Of a DNA stretch of 60,000 nucleotides, positions 25,278 through 36,226 are shown one piece after another. How positions within the stretch are numbered: position 1 is the first letter of the stretch; the number at the start of each line of letters is the position of its first letter. Below the pieces are notes generated by a model. That model had not been told where the DNA came from. It saw only the letters and a program-made list of their open reading frames with translations, and did no database searches. A program made the translations under genes and the position numbers. The DNA comes from Adiantum capillus-veneris. Taxonomy: Eukaryota; Streptophyta; Polypodiopsida; Polypodiales; Pteridaceae. The stretch is from assembly GCA_014529385.2 (NCBI GenBank), contig CM043956.1:89215221-89275220 (forward strand), read 5' to 3'.

Positions 25278-25387
25278 AACCAAAAAGATGGATCCATGAA
25301 GGATTCCACTTGGGAAAACATTAGTGTTCTTAAGAAGTTCCCCACTTTTGTTTTCGAGGACAAAAACTCTTCTTTAAGGGGGGAGTA
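25278..25387 (+). pseudogene. Element R: chromodomain-like C-terminus of pol
   Basis: The + frame reads DSTWENISVLKKFPTFVFED followed by KN and a short tail, and stops in the purine tract before the right LTR. The D-[SA]-T-W-E start, the F-P-x-F and the E-D-K pattern are those of the end of the chromodomain in plant chromovirus integrases. Upstream the frame is lost. This is the only readable coding remnant of R. Confidence 0.6.
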
Positions 25388-25388
25388 A

Positions 25389-25542
25389 TGTCAGAACACC
25401 GGCAAGGCCGGACTAGACAAGGGCAGATCCGGGCTAGGCGGTGTGGAACGGGGAGTCCCACTAGGGCAAAGGGCCAGGGGCTTGCCTATATAATGGGTGG
25501 TTGGGTGGTGGACTCTCAGGCTCTAGCTTCACTTGTCTTACA
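25389..25542 (+). repeat. 3' LTR of element R
   Basis: 154 bp, TGTCAGAACACCGGC to CTTGTCTTACA, preceded by AAGGGGGGAGTAA and followed by TTATT. It contains the perfect inverted repeat CCGGC-AAG-GCCGG at 25399-25411. Confidence 0.9.
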
Positions 25543-26508
25543 TTATTGGTGGTAATTCGAAGGTACTTGGCATGGCTGGTTAGTTGTTCTAGTTCAAGAA
25601 GCTAGTAGGGGTTTCTCTTTCTTTTCATCCCGCACTTTTGGGTGTGATATTTTGCTAGTGCAAGGCTACTAGGCAAAGGCCAACTATTCAGGGATCACGG
25701 AAGCTTAATCACCCCATCCATGCAATTGACATGGCAAGTTGATACAGGTAATTTATGAGGTACACACTCAATTTTGATCTTGCTTATTAAATTCTTAAAG
25801 GACATGCATTGTGGCTATGCTATGCAATGGACATGTGTGCTACCATGGACGTTCTTGTATAATTGTGCAACTTAAGAACTCCAGGAACAAGCAAGGCTTG
25901 TAGCAAAGAACTGCAACATTGGCAAATGATCCTAAGAATCCACACAGGGCATGTGATTATCTCTTGATTAAGGAGCAAGGCTCTAACAAGGATAACCCAT
26001 ACAAAGGATTCAATGATGCTCCTCAACCTTGAATAAGAGAAGGTTACCTGGCATTAAAAGCAAGTCAGGCATGGTTTATGACTTGTGAGAAAAAGGTAAT
26101 CTGAAGGCCAGTCCTTATTTCCAATTCCTAAAAGTCGATAGACAAAATTGATTATGGTAAACCCTATCAAAAAGCGAGGTTTGAAAGGAAATTACAAATG
26201 GGTACTTACAAAGTAGCATTGAAAAACGAGGTATATTTTGTTTTTGCAATTACTAGTGATAATTTTTGTGCTTCCAATATAGTGTCCTACTTGACAAAGT
26301 CGACAAGCGCTGCAACAATCGACAAGTAAACCACACCAAGTAATCCAATGAATTCTAGCAAGAAAGGTGGCAATTCAAGAAATTCAGTAAATAAGTTACA
26401 TTTTACAATTTATAACTAATCTTGTATAATTTTTTAGCATGCCACAAGTAGATGTTTCTTATGTCAAGTAGAGATTGGCAGTAAGATGAAATTTGATAGC
26501 TAAGCTTC
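25543..26508. other. Noncoding stretch
   Basis: It begins with the TTATT duplication of R. No ORF has a domain. It contains AAG-loop inverted repeats at 25887-25901 and 25973-25983. Confidence 0.5.
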
Positions 26509-27442
26509 TGTTGGACGGATACACCGCGACGGACGTCAGCACAACGAGAACTCACATAACAAGATTTGTCAGCTAAGGACGAAGCTCGACCCGCAGGCGC
26601 GTGGAAGCAAGAATAGGGTGTCAACCTACACTCAACCAACTCCTAACTAATTCCTACAGAGGTCTCTACCAATTGTCTAAGTCACAACCTTCAAGAGTGC
26701 ATAAGAGGAAACTTCCTACAACGCTTTCTAGAGCCGAACACCCATCAATCAATCTCGAAACACCATAGAACTTGAAGGAGACCCTACTAATACCAATAGG
26801 TCGCTGTCCCTAAGGTCTATGAACCAAAATCCCAACCCAAAACACCCAATGCAAAATCACGTAGGATGTCTGGCCGAAATTTGTAGGTCTTCAATTCCAA
26901 AATCTAAAGTGCCTAATGTGTAGCTCTACTCAATGTGAACGCATGGATATGCTGCAATGCAAAATCGAACAATGTATGCTCACCAAATCACCAGATGAAG
27001 CTCATAGAAGGATCTCGCAAAACCGGACCGTACTCGTGCAATGTAGGTATCAGGGCATAGCTCTCGTCGCGGGCAACACGCTGCACTTCTCCGCACTCGA
27101 TTCTGACCACCGGTGCACACATAGCATCAAGATGAAGCTCACACTCTCTCTCGTACACAGTATGCTCACTCACAGACTTCAAAACTTCTTTTTAAAATGA
27201 CAAAAGGTTTTTTTCATTAAGGTCAAAAAGTGGTATAAATACCTTACAATTCTCAAAACCTAAAGTTCCAAAATCAACCATCTACTCAATCTAACTATCA
27301 AAAATGGGATACAATCTAAAAACTTCTGTAAGCTCCAATATTTACAAGGTGAAAAATCAGGTTTTCTCAATAAATGAATAATTACAAAAAATGATAATCT
27401 TCCGAGTAGTTAGTTTTCGTGGGGTATGTCCAGCTTCTAACA
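26509..27442 (-). repeat. Possible 3' LTR next to the coiled-coil ORF
   Basis: On the minus strand it starts TGTTAGAAGCTGG directly after a purine tract and may end CCGTCCAACA (TGTT...AACA ends), about 934 bp. A TATA-like GTATTTATACC lies about 200 bp in. It contains AGACATCCTACG (26860-26871), the half-site of the palindromes at 37009-37874. No second LTR was found, so the right-hand boundary is the firmer of the two. Confidence 0.4.
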
Positions 27443-27457
27443 CTCCCCCCCTCCTTG
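27443..27457 (-). other. Polypurine tract
   Basis: Minus strand AAGGAGGGGGGGAG, immediately before TGTTAGAAG and after the end of the large ORF. This is the arrangement found at the 3' end of LTR retroelements. Confidence 0.5.
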
Positions 27458-27479
27458 CTCATGTCGTCCCCGACATGGA

Positions 27480-30282
27480 CACTGATCTGCTTCTTCATCG
27501 TATGGTTTCGCGCATCTTGATCAATGATTCCTATCTTGCATGTAGATTCATCATTGTTGGGCCAAAAATATCAGTGTTTATTGTGAAGAAGCCGGTGTAG
27601 AACGCTTCTTCAAAGGCTTGGAGGTGATAGGATGGTAGAAACATTATCCTTTGATACAACGCATGTATCACCTCCTTGGAAGGCTAACCAGACAGATCAT
27701 AGGCACATCTGTAAGTATCTTGGAAGAAGAAGATACTGTCTGTCACATGGCCTGGCTTGAATGTCTCAAATACTGCTAAAAGAGTCTTGCAGATTTTCTT
27801 CATCATGATGCACGTAAGGTCAGGTGAGCCAGTAAACAATTTGATGGCCCCCGTTAGGGTTTTCACCATGTATTGGACACTTATTCTCTCACCTGCCTTC
27901 AAGACCGATAGCTTAGGATAATTCACCCAAGTGGGTTGGCTCCTTTGTAATATCTCCTGGGCCTTCTACGTCCTAATCCTTGGTAGAGGACAAAAGCTGA
28001 GGTTGTATTTGATGTTTCTTGGTGCCTCTACCAAATGGATTAGGTATTGTGGGTACTTTGTCAGCCAGGCCTTCCTCCATTTTGGTTGAGAGTAAACTAT
28101 TAGCTTGACCCCTTCTGGTTGGGAGATATCTGCGTTGTAGAGTGACATTGTAGGCTCTTCTGTAATCCTCCTATTGATGGTGGCAGCTTCATACTTCAGC
28201 AAAGGATATGGGAGAGAGGGTTGAAGACATTCGCGCCTGAGGTTGCTGGCATCGATCTTCTGGATAGTCATGGATTTGAAAACCCTCTTCTCCCATTTCA
28301 AGGATTCCTTAGCCATCTCTCTGATCTCCATCTCTATTGCTTTATGCATCTTTTCCTTCTCTTCCTGTGTCAGATCTTGCGGCTCTTGAGAGGATCCTTC
28401 TAGGATTTCCTCTTGCATAGGTGTGTCCACCGGATCTACCACATTTTCTAAATCTATGCCTTCATTGGCCGCTGGCCCTGTGCCCTCTTGCTCTCCAGCT
28501 TGTTGTCCTCTCAGCTCCTCAATCTGCTTTAGGAGTTTCTGTTTTTTTTTTCAGCTTCTTTGCCCATATTCACGAGGAGGTCATTCAATTCGGCGTTTAT
28601 CTTCTCCTCCTCCTCGAGCTTTCTTTTGATACTTTCTAATTCTTCTTGCAGGGCTTTTTGGTCTTCTTCCATTCGTGTTTGCATAACAATTGACCCTTCT
28701 ACCATCATCAATCCTTGCTTTTTCTCTAGAGTCAGCTCCTTCTGAAGTTCTTGCATCTGTTCTTATAAAGTTGGCTTTCCGTGGTGATGTGAGTCTAGCT
28801 AGTAGCTCTGACTCGGGTAGGAGATGCCCGCAGCCTCTGGATGGTTTGATCTTCCACTTTGAGCTGGTCCTTGAGCTCAAGGATCTCATCCTAGATGGCT
28901 TCTTGATCTATCTCCGCCTTTTATTTGGCATTTTGCATGGCTTCAACTTCTTTAGATTCCTCATCCAGCTGTAGGGTTAGGTTATCCCTTTCCCTCTCGG
29001 CATCTATCAATGATTTGCTGAGTTGATTACATTCCTACTCAACTCCTTGCATTCTTTGTGCTGCTGCCTTATTTTCTTTCTCCATTTCCTGGCATCTTTG
29101 CAATGCCCTTGCTAGGCTAGCCTATAGCTCCGCTTCTCTCTCTTTCTGCCTTTGAATTTGTCCTTGCAAAGAGTCTATTTCTAGCTTTATCTTCACTTCA
29201 GTGGCCTTGAGAGCTGCCATCTCACTTTCTGAGGCCATGGACTGCGCTCTTAACCTAGTTAACTTTGTCATCACCATATCCTAATTGTTTGAGGGCGGGT
29301 GCATGTCCATTGTATCTGTGGCCATCTCTTTTAGTTCTACTAACCTCATGCTTTGCATTTGTTCATTAGGCCCTGTGCTTGCCAAGTCGAATGCCACTGT
29401 GGCAGACTCTTCTTTTGTGTATCGTGCTGCTAGTAGGTCCAAAAATGTGTTCTATGAATCATTTGGCTCTTGTTTCCCACTTCAAGGCTTAGCCTCTTCC
29501 TTTGGTTCTGGCTCCTAGCTCTGCTTTTGCTTGGTGTCTTCTTGTTCTTCTGGTTTGTCTTCCTTCTCTTTATCTTCTTGTGGAGGGCTGCTAGGAGGTG
29601 GTGAGGGCGGTGGTGAGGGCTGTGGGCTGGCCGGTAGAGATGTAGGCTTTTTCTTTAAATCTCGGTCTACCTTAGTCTTTCTTTCTCTCTCTTGGCTCTC
29701 CTGCTCGTCTAGCAGTTTCTGTCATACCTGCTCAACTTCTTCTTCTGTAAAAGGTACATGCAGGATATTTTCTGATGCGGCATCAAGAATCTCAAAATTT
29801 TTAATGTAATCTTCGAATCTATCCCTTTGCACCCTTCGGGGTGATCCCAACATTGCTTCTAGAGACGGCTTCCAGAGTTCACTCAAATCGCCTTTAAGGG
29901 CTCTTTCTGCTCTGAAGATCTCCATCAGCCGCTCTAGTCTTGCCGCTTTTTGTGACTTTGTCTCTTTTGCCGACACTTGGGCAAATTCTTTCTCTCCCTT
30001 CTTTTGCTCAGGCTGCTCTTCTTGAACAGAATCTAGCCATCTTTTCAATCTTGTGGCAACCCTTGGTGCTCTTTGTGGCTCGTCTTCTTTGTCTTCTTTG
30101 AGCCTCAGCCAGTCGTTCTGTGACAGGGGGTCAGGCCATCTTCCTTTTGCGTGCAATGACCCATAAATCACCTTAGTGATTAGCTCTCCTGGCACAATAT
30201 ACGTTGGCTTCTTGTTACCCATCTTCACTAGGTTTTCATGTATATATGCTGCATAACTGATTATCTTCGGAGTGCTCTTCAT
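27480..30282 (-). pseudogene. Unrecognised coiled-coil ORF, C-terminal part
   Basis: With stops read through and a few 1-nt frame changes, the minus strand gives one long protein. It opens with a globular part (TYIVPGELITKVIYGSLHAK), then a Pro/Ser-rich linker (PSPPPSPPPSSPP), a long Glu/Lys/Gln-rich coiled coil (about 29300-28550: ELESIKRKLEEEEKI), an acidic hinge (VDPVDTPMQEEILEGS), and a C-terminal globular region with YSQPKWRKAWLTKYPQYL and FYTGFFTINTDIFGP. I counted 15 internal stops, 10 of them TAG. I do not recognise the family. No Gag, RT or integrase motif is present. It ends at a purine tract and a possible LTR, so it may be the cargo ORF of a non-autonomous LTR element. The first part is at 36227-36875, beyond the TIR insertion. 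Confidence 0.6.
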
Positions 30283-30433
30283 TAGGAAAAATATGAACCC
30301 TCTAGGGGCCCTTTGGGATTAAGGTTAATTCGAGGCCAGCCAATAGGAAGAGGGTGGTGGACACACTCTATACCCTCAAAAAAGTAGGGGGACAAGGTAG
30401 CTTTACACCTCTTAATGGCCTCTTACCTAGTGA

Positions 30434-30482
30434 GAAGGTAAGGGAGGTGGCTAGGGGAAAGGGAGGGGGGGCGGGGAGGGGG
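30434..30482 (+). repeat. G-rich tract
   Basis: Four or more runs of 3-7 G (GGGAGGGGGGGCGGGGAGGG) that could form a G-quadruplex, close to the left end of the TIR insertion. Confidence 0.6.
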
Positions 30483-30859
30483 GACCACTTTGACCTTTTT
30501 TCCCCCACTTTTTGGCCCGGATTTAAAAATACACTAAAAATTTCAAATTTTCAAAAAAATTCAAATTTCAAGTTTTCCCTCCTTAAAAGGTCCCCTAACC
30601 TATTTCATGGTTAAAAAAGTATTTTTGACCTCCAAAATTAAAAAACGTGCACTAAAAAATTTCAAAAAAATATTTTTTTTCAAAAAATTTCAAAACATCA
30701 TATTCCACCCTCCAAAGTCTTTCCAAACCTATTCTATAGCTAAAAGTGATTTTCTCTCTCTACAAATCCTTTTCCAGGCTCTCCATGGCTACAACAACCA
30801 CATGCACCCCCTATAGTCCAACATTATCTCTCTACTAGCTTTCTTCCATCTCCATTGTA

Positions 30860-32850
30860 GCACCAAGCAAGCTTCTTCCCCATCTCTTCCCCTTGCCCAC
30901 CACATAGTTCCACACCAAGCTAGCTCCTCTCCCTTCTCTCACCTCCATTAGAGCATGAAACAAGATTCTCCTCCTACTTTCATTCACTCACACTACATGG
31001 AAACCTCTACTCCCGAAGGTGGAAAAAGCATCAACTCACATGACTTGCATACCACAAGAACAGGAGGTTTGAATAGTGCATGGGCATTGCAAGGATTCAT
31101 CTCCAACATAAAGATAGAATGGTGAGAAAACTACCCTTGTAGATTACATTCAGAGCTTAAGATCATCTCCATCTTTAAGTTTATCATGCTGGAGGGAATT
31201 AACCTCTTTATGGCTTTCAATGTTTAGGCTTCACACCTCATAACATTGGGTGGTGCTATTTTGTTGATGGCTTTGGTGCGCCATCTATAGTTTTGTAGCA
31301 TGTGATTGAGTCTCACAATTTAAGTAAGTTGTGTTATCTATGGAGAGTCATCAAAGATTTTTCTTATAATTTATTCTTTGTATAGTTGTCATTAGATTAT
31401 TAGAATGATATCATTTTGTACTTTATAACTTTGTGCTCACATAATCTGTTGTTTACTTACAGAGTCAACTTGTTTTGAGAGGACATCAGCAAGCAACCAT
31501 GTGCAGAGATGGAAATCACCCTATTTTTGTTCCGTGAGGAACCTTTCACTACCGTGTTAAAAGATTTTGATAAGAATAGTAGGATTTTTGTAGAATCTTG
31601 AACCAATAGGTACTCTCTAGGAGCTCCTAGAAAAGCCATCACTATAGTACTACTATCTTCCCTAGTGTCATAGACACACAAATACTCGTGTATATGAATC
31701 TCTAGATGAGACAAATACTTGTAAGAGAAGCCTAACAGCAACAACATTGTCTCCATTTGTAATTATTTTTATGAGGCTGGATTCCTTTATAAATGCAATA
31801 TAAATATTTCTTTTTGTTAAATGGTGTCGCACTGAGTGAGAGTATTTTATTTAGATTACTGGAGTTTCATACAGATTTGAGAAATATTGTTGATTTTTTT
31901 GGATATTCTGATTTGCCTGTAAGATGTTTGAAGTTTCAAGTCTTCATCATTCCACCATGAAGAAATTCATGCAATATTTTGATTTCACTTTAATCACTAA
32001 TGGTTATTCTTATTAAGTGGATCATAACCTTTGTCAAATGTCCTCATTTGGGGATGTTGAATATATATCAATAGCAACATTTCAAAAGTTGAGAAAGCTA
32101 AATTCTTGCTTTCCAAAATGTTATTGTTTCCATACTATGCCTATGCCAAGCTTGACTTAGAGAAATGACAACTTGAGATGGAGGTGTAGATATATAGGGG
32201 TGAATTATAATTGATTCTTGTTTCATCATATATATTATAAAGCCTTTGAGTTTCCACCTTTTTGAGTAGTGTTGACAAGTTTTTGGTATCAAACCTTCTT
32301 AAATATCCCTATTCATTCGCTATTGGTAGCTATTTATTTGGTATTGTTAAAGATCATACCAATAGCTATCACCTTGTGAACTTAATTGTTGAATTACGGA
32401 TTTGATTTTTACTATGTAGCTCATTTGGATAGAGAAAATGTAAACATAAATTATAGATACATGCATTGTTAACATAGATGATATGTATCACTCGAACCTA
32501 TATAACTGCTAATCAAGAAACCTTTGGTCGGATACTATAACAATAGGGGTCACATGTGGTTTTAAATACCAAAGAAATGGCTTAACCAAAACATTTCCAA
32601 GAACACGAGGTGAACACAAGGAAGTAAAAATTGGCTACTTGTTTGGTTGATTTCTAGTGCTAAATGTTCTGAGTGCACAAAATTTGTGAGGCCTTTGACC
32701 TTGCGAGTTCACTAAAGTATATGTAACATAGCACATGTGTTCAACAGAAGGGAATTTATATTCTTGTAAAGTTACAGAAACATGTGTAGGTAAGGCCTAT
32801 AAGGGCTACTTTCAATCCATTGTGGTGAACGCACATGATATAGGAAAATT
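30860..32850. other. Interior of TIR insertion, no recognisable coding
   Basis: AT-rich sequence. A 99-codon minus-strand ORF (31457-31756) and smaller ones show no domain or repeat. Confidence 0.4.
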
Positions 32851-33152
32851 TGACATAGTAAATACTCCGTACATCAAACACTACAACTCTATCTCATGGC
32901 CATACATTAAAACAAAGCCCCTATTTGTCATTTTGAAGCCCCAGAGACCCTCAACAGGAGGGACCACAACGGCGCGTAGAATGCCCATCTAGGCATAAAT
33001 AGGGACCAAGATATTTCCAAGAACAGGGGATGGACACAAGGAAGTAAAATATGGTTGATAAGCATGATACAAGGTTTAGGTATCTGCCATTTGGGGGGGG
33101 GGGGGGGGAGGGGTTGCTATGAACACATTAAACTGCCCAGTTCTATCTCATG

Positions 33153-33343
33153 GCCATGCATTAAAAAAAGCTTGTACTTGTCATTTTAGGGGCCCAGGGA
33201 CCCTCAACAAGAGGGGCCACAAGGGCGCGCAAACTGGCCATCCAAAAATTTTGGATGGCCAGTTTGCGCGCCCTTGTGGCCCCTCTTGTTGAGGGTCCCT
33301 GGGCCCCTAAAATGACAAGTACAAGCTTTTTTTAATGCATGGC
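33153..33343. repeat. Perfect 191-bp palindrome
   Basis: Arms of 95 bp (33153-33247 and 33249-33343) are exact reverse complements around a single central base (33248) in CCAAAAATTTTGG. The arms are GC-rich in the middle (GGGCCCAGGGACCC, GGGCGCGC). Confidence 0.95.
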
Positions 33344-33427
33344 ATAATACAATGTTTAGCTATTTGCCATTGTGGGGGGGGAGTTTGCTATGAATACATC
33401 AATTTGCCCAATTCTATCTCATGGCTC

Positions 33428-33610
33428 TGCATCAAAAAAAGCCTGTACTTGTCATTTTAGGGGCCTAGGGACCCTCAACATGAGGGGCCACAAGGGCGCG
33501 CAAATCAGCCATCCAAAAAATTTGGATGGCTGATTTGCGCGCCCTTGTGGCCCCTCATGTTGAGGGTCCCTGGGCCCCTAAAATGACAAGTACAGGCTTT
33601 TTTTAATGCA
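33428..33610. repeat. Near-perfect 183-bp palindrome
   Basis: Arms of about 91 bp around 33519 with two mismatches (33433/33605, and one in the GGGCCTAGGG segment). It is a homologue of the palindrome at 33153-33343 with a changed tip (CAAATCAGCC for CAAACTGGCC), and the change is present in both arms. Confidence 0.93.
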
Positions 33611-33644
33611 TGGCATGATACAATGTTTAGCTATTTGCCATTGT

Positions 33645-33681
<37 letters not shown>
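33645..33681. repeat. Poly-G tract (37)
   Basis: Thirty-seven G residues. The equivalent positions in the other units have 16 G (33093-33108) and 8 G (33374-33381), so the tract is expanding or unstable. Confidence 0.95.
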
Positions 33682-33682
<1 letters not shown>

Positions 33683-33855
33683 GTTTGCTATGAATACATC
33701 AATTTGCCCAATTCTATCTCATGGCTATGCATTGAAAAAAGCCTGTACTTGTCATTTTAGGGCCCCAGGGGCCCTCAACATGAGGGGCCACAAGGGCGCG
33801 CAAATCAGCGGGCCCTAAAATGACAAGTACAAGATTTATTTTTATGCATGGTCAT

Positions 33856-35559
33856 AATTCAAGTTGTAAGTTTTTTTTTTTTTTTTAAATAAGTGTTGGA
33901 CTTTTAAGCTGTTTTCAAGAGCTTCTAGTGTTCAATTGGCTCTGAATCTGTCTGGGCTTGTCTCACATAAATTTGTTCATCTCGTCGCGCTCTTCGACTA
34001 TCGTGTGATGCAAAAAAATCATATCCTACTCGGATTTTCCAAAAATCAACGTGCAAGTTGGCAATTTCTAAAAAAATGATGTAAAACAGACATTTCTTAC
34101 TTTTTCCTTAATCTACGGGCTCGAACGGGCATTAAAACCATGGAATCTGAAAATACTCAGAGAACCAATGTTTTTTATTGTGTTAAGGACTGCATTTCCT
34201 ACATACAAAACTTTCTCCAAATCTCACCCTAACACCTTCAAAAGTGGCTTCCAAGGAGTGCTCTCGATCAAAAATTGAAACTGAAGGAAAACAATCAGAA
34301 TGAACTCCTAGACTGTGTACAAACTTTAAAATAACCAAAATTTCCTTTTAAAAAAAGTTATTGCTAAAAATTTGAAAATAGACCACCCTTAGACTTCCCA
34401 CAATGATAGAAATCAAAAGGTTCAACGAGAGGTCTGGTGTCACAAGTGCATGGTAGGAATCTAATCGAGGCTTATTCCGTCAAGATCTCTTATACTTTAT
34501 TATGTCTTCTCATGTACAATCTTACCAAAAAAAACAAAATTACACTTTAAATGACTACAAATTTTATTTAACTTATCAAACAATCTAAAATATGGTAGAC
34601 CTAGAGTGCTCTTACACATCAACAAACAAAAAAGTCCAAATTTCTTCTCATTAACTTTGATAAACATACATCTGTGAACACTTTACAAGGAGTAGTGTGG
34701 TCATGGTTCTTACATCCATTCCATGACATGGTATGCTCCTGGGGTGACCTATCACATAAAAATATCTTTGGTAGGAGTGCCCTCATGTTCGGAAAGAGTG
34801 TGTCGCTGCTGATGAAAAGTTTTTGCATTGTCCTACTAGGGATCTCTTCATGTCAGCATAATGATTTTTGGTGTAGTGGGAGCCACATTGCCGCTGAGGA
34901 GAGCTTTGTGCCACCGTAAAAGCTTCATGTTATGCCAATTCCTTGAGCCGTTCTTGCAAACAACGCCACTCAACTAGCATAGCAAGAGGTCACCTTGTAA
35001 CAAAAACATGTATGAATTCAACATTTGCAAGCTATATAATGAAGACACTTGTTAAGTATATGTTGTAAAAATTTGCAAGTATTTCTATCTAGCTGGGAAT
35101 AAACAATATAAAAATATACATTAGGATGAGACTACCACCCCTAATAAGCATGGATTTGAAGCACCTACCTGCAAGATGTAACAAAGAAGAATGTTTTAGA
35201 GGAAAAGTGGTGACACTTGGCCTCTCTAACCTGCAGCCTTTCACTATTTGTGCATAAAAGCAACCTTTGTGCCAAGCACTACAAAACAAGTAGAGGCAAC
35301 ACCTTAGACTTCAAAGTTTATGATAAGAAGAACACAATCAAAAGTAAGAAGTCTATTGTTACCTTGCATAAAGGGGTGTTTTATTCAAATATGTGATGGT
35401 ATTGGCAAGATATTGAAGAATCGTCAACATTCATCTCACCGATGGTGCGACGTTCCTGGGATGACCTCTGCTCACCCTCACGTGCGGCCTTCGATGCAAA
35501 CGTTGCGAGCAAGCAAATATGTATGCATACGATTTGTCCTTGAGCACCATGGTAGCTGT
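33856..35559. other. Interior of TIR insertion, right part
   Basis: No ORF with a recognisable domain and no internal repeat seen. Confidence 0.4.
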
Positions 35560-35579
35560 TGCATGAGGAATCAAAAAAT

Positions 35580-35835
35580 GAAAAGAGAGAGGGGGGAGGG
35601 AGAGAGAGGAACATGGGAGAAGACAAGGGGGTAGTGGGGGAGAGAGAGAGAGAGAGTGGAGAAGGAGGAGAGAAGGGGGCAGGGAGGGAGAGGGAGTAAC
35701 ATGGGAGGAGAGAAGGGGACAGTGGGAGAGAGGGAGAGAGGGGAGGAGGAGGAGAGAAGTGGCAGGGAGGGAGAGGAGAGGGAGAAAGGAGGGAGGAGGA
35801 AGAGAGAAGAAAGGTTTTTTTTTGGGGGGGAGTTT
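35580..35835 (+). repeat. Purine (GA) tract
   Basis: About 230 bp that is almost all purine on the + strand (GGGAGGGAGAGAGAGG motifs, two loosely repeated halves each with AACATGGGAG), then T and G runs. Capable of triplex formation. The Gly/Glu/Arg-rich frames through it are artefacts. Confidence 0.85.
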
Positions 35836-36226
35836 TTTTTTGAAAAATTGGACTTTTAGTGCTTGTAAGTTTTAAAAAATGTCAAAAAATACTTTTTTGA
35901 TATGGATATATGTTGGGGGGGAGTTTTAAGTCAAAAATAAGTAAAAATAACTTTTTTAAAAAAAAGTCAAATTTTGGCTCTTAGTGATCCACGTTTTTTA
36001 TGATGTGGCCACACCTCTTTACTCCCTTCACTTTCAAAAAGCTAGAGAGAGAAGCTGACCTCCTAGGTCCACATCCTACATGTGTCAAAAAAAAAGGCTA
36101 GAAAAGCCTACTCAAAACTAGCTTCTTGAACGCCCTTGTCCCCTTAACCCTACACACCATTAGCCTTAATCCCTAAAAATTAGGATTCCTTACAAGACCC
36201 ATGCAAGGTTCATATTTCTCCTAATG

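Larger units (their letters stand above)
14435..25542 (+). mobile_element. LTR element R (decayed chromovirus-like Ty3), hosting B1
   Basis: Two 154-bp LTRs (14435-14588 and 25389-25542) flank the element. The 5-bp target duplication is perfect: TTATT at 14430-14434 and 25543-25547. A PBS-like site follows the left LTR and a purine tract (AAGGGGGGAGTAA) precedes the right one, so the orientation is +. Without nested element B1 the interior is about 5.2 kb. It is almost wholly decayed: only its last ~110 bp read as protein (see 25278-25387), and a weak integrase-like string (KPWRTFYGYKPSS) lies near 16100. Confidence 0.88.
32855..33855. repeat. Array of long-hairpin units with poly-G
   Basis: At least three units of about 285 bp, plus a diverged fourth at 32860-33000. 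Each has a G run, then TTTGCTATGAATAC (33113, 33393 and 33683 areas), then an inverted repeat whose outer arms carry GTACTTGTCATTTTAGG. Unit 1 is a perfect palindrome (33153-33343), unit 2 nearly so (33428-33610), and unit 3 (about 33728-33850) has lost most of one arm. Confidence 0.9.

Noticed and set aside
28221-29809. Several + strand Ser/Leu-rich ORFs
   Set aside because: They are antisense shadows of the coiled-coil region; Glu/Lys-rich coding gives Ser/Leu/Phe-rich complements.
31457-31756. 99-codon minus-strand ORF as a transposase fragment
   Set aside because: No recognisable motif; length is within chance for AT-rich DNA.
33606-33818. ORF with poly-Gly
   Set aside because: It is the poly-G tract and hairpin arm, not coding.
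35656-35859. Gly/Glu/Arg-rich ORF
   Set aside because: It is only the translation of the purine tract.
30283-36226. A spliced intron instead of a transposon
   Set aside because: A GTAAGG-like donor exists near 36195, but inverted ends and the TCAT repeat explain the junction better and restore the frame exactly. Not fully excluded.
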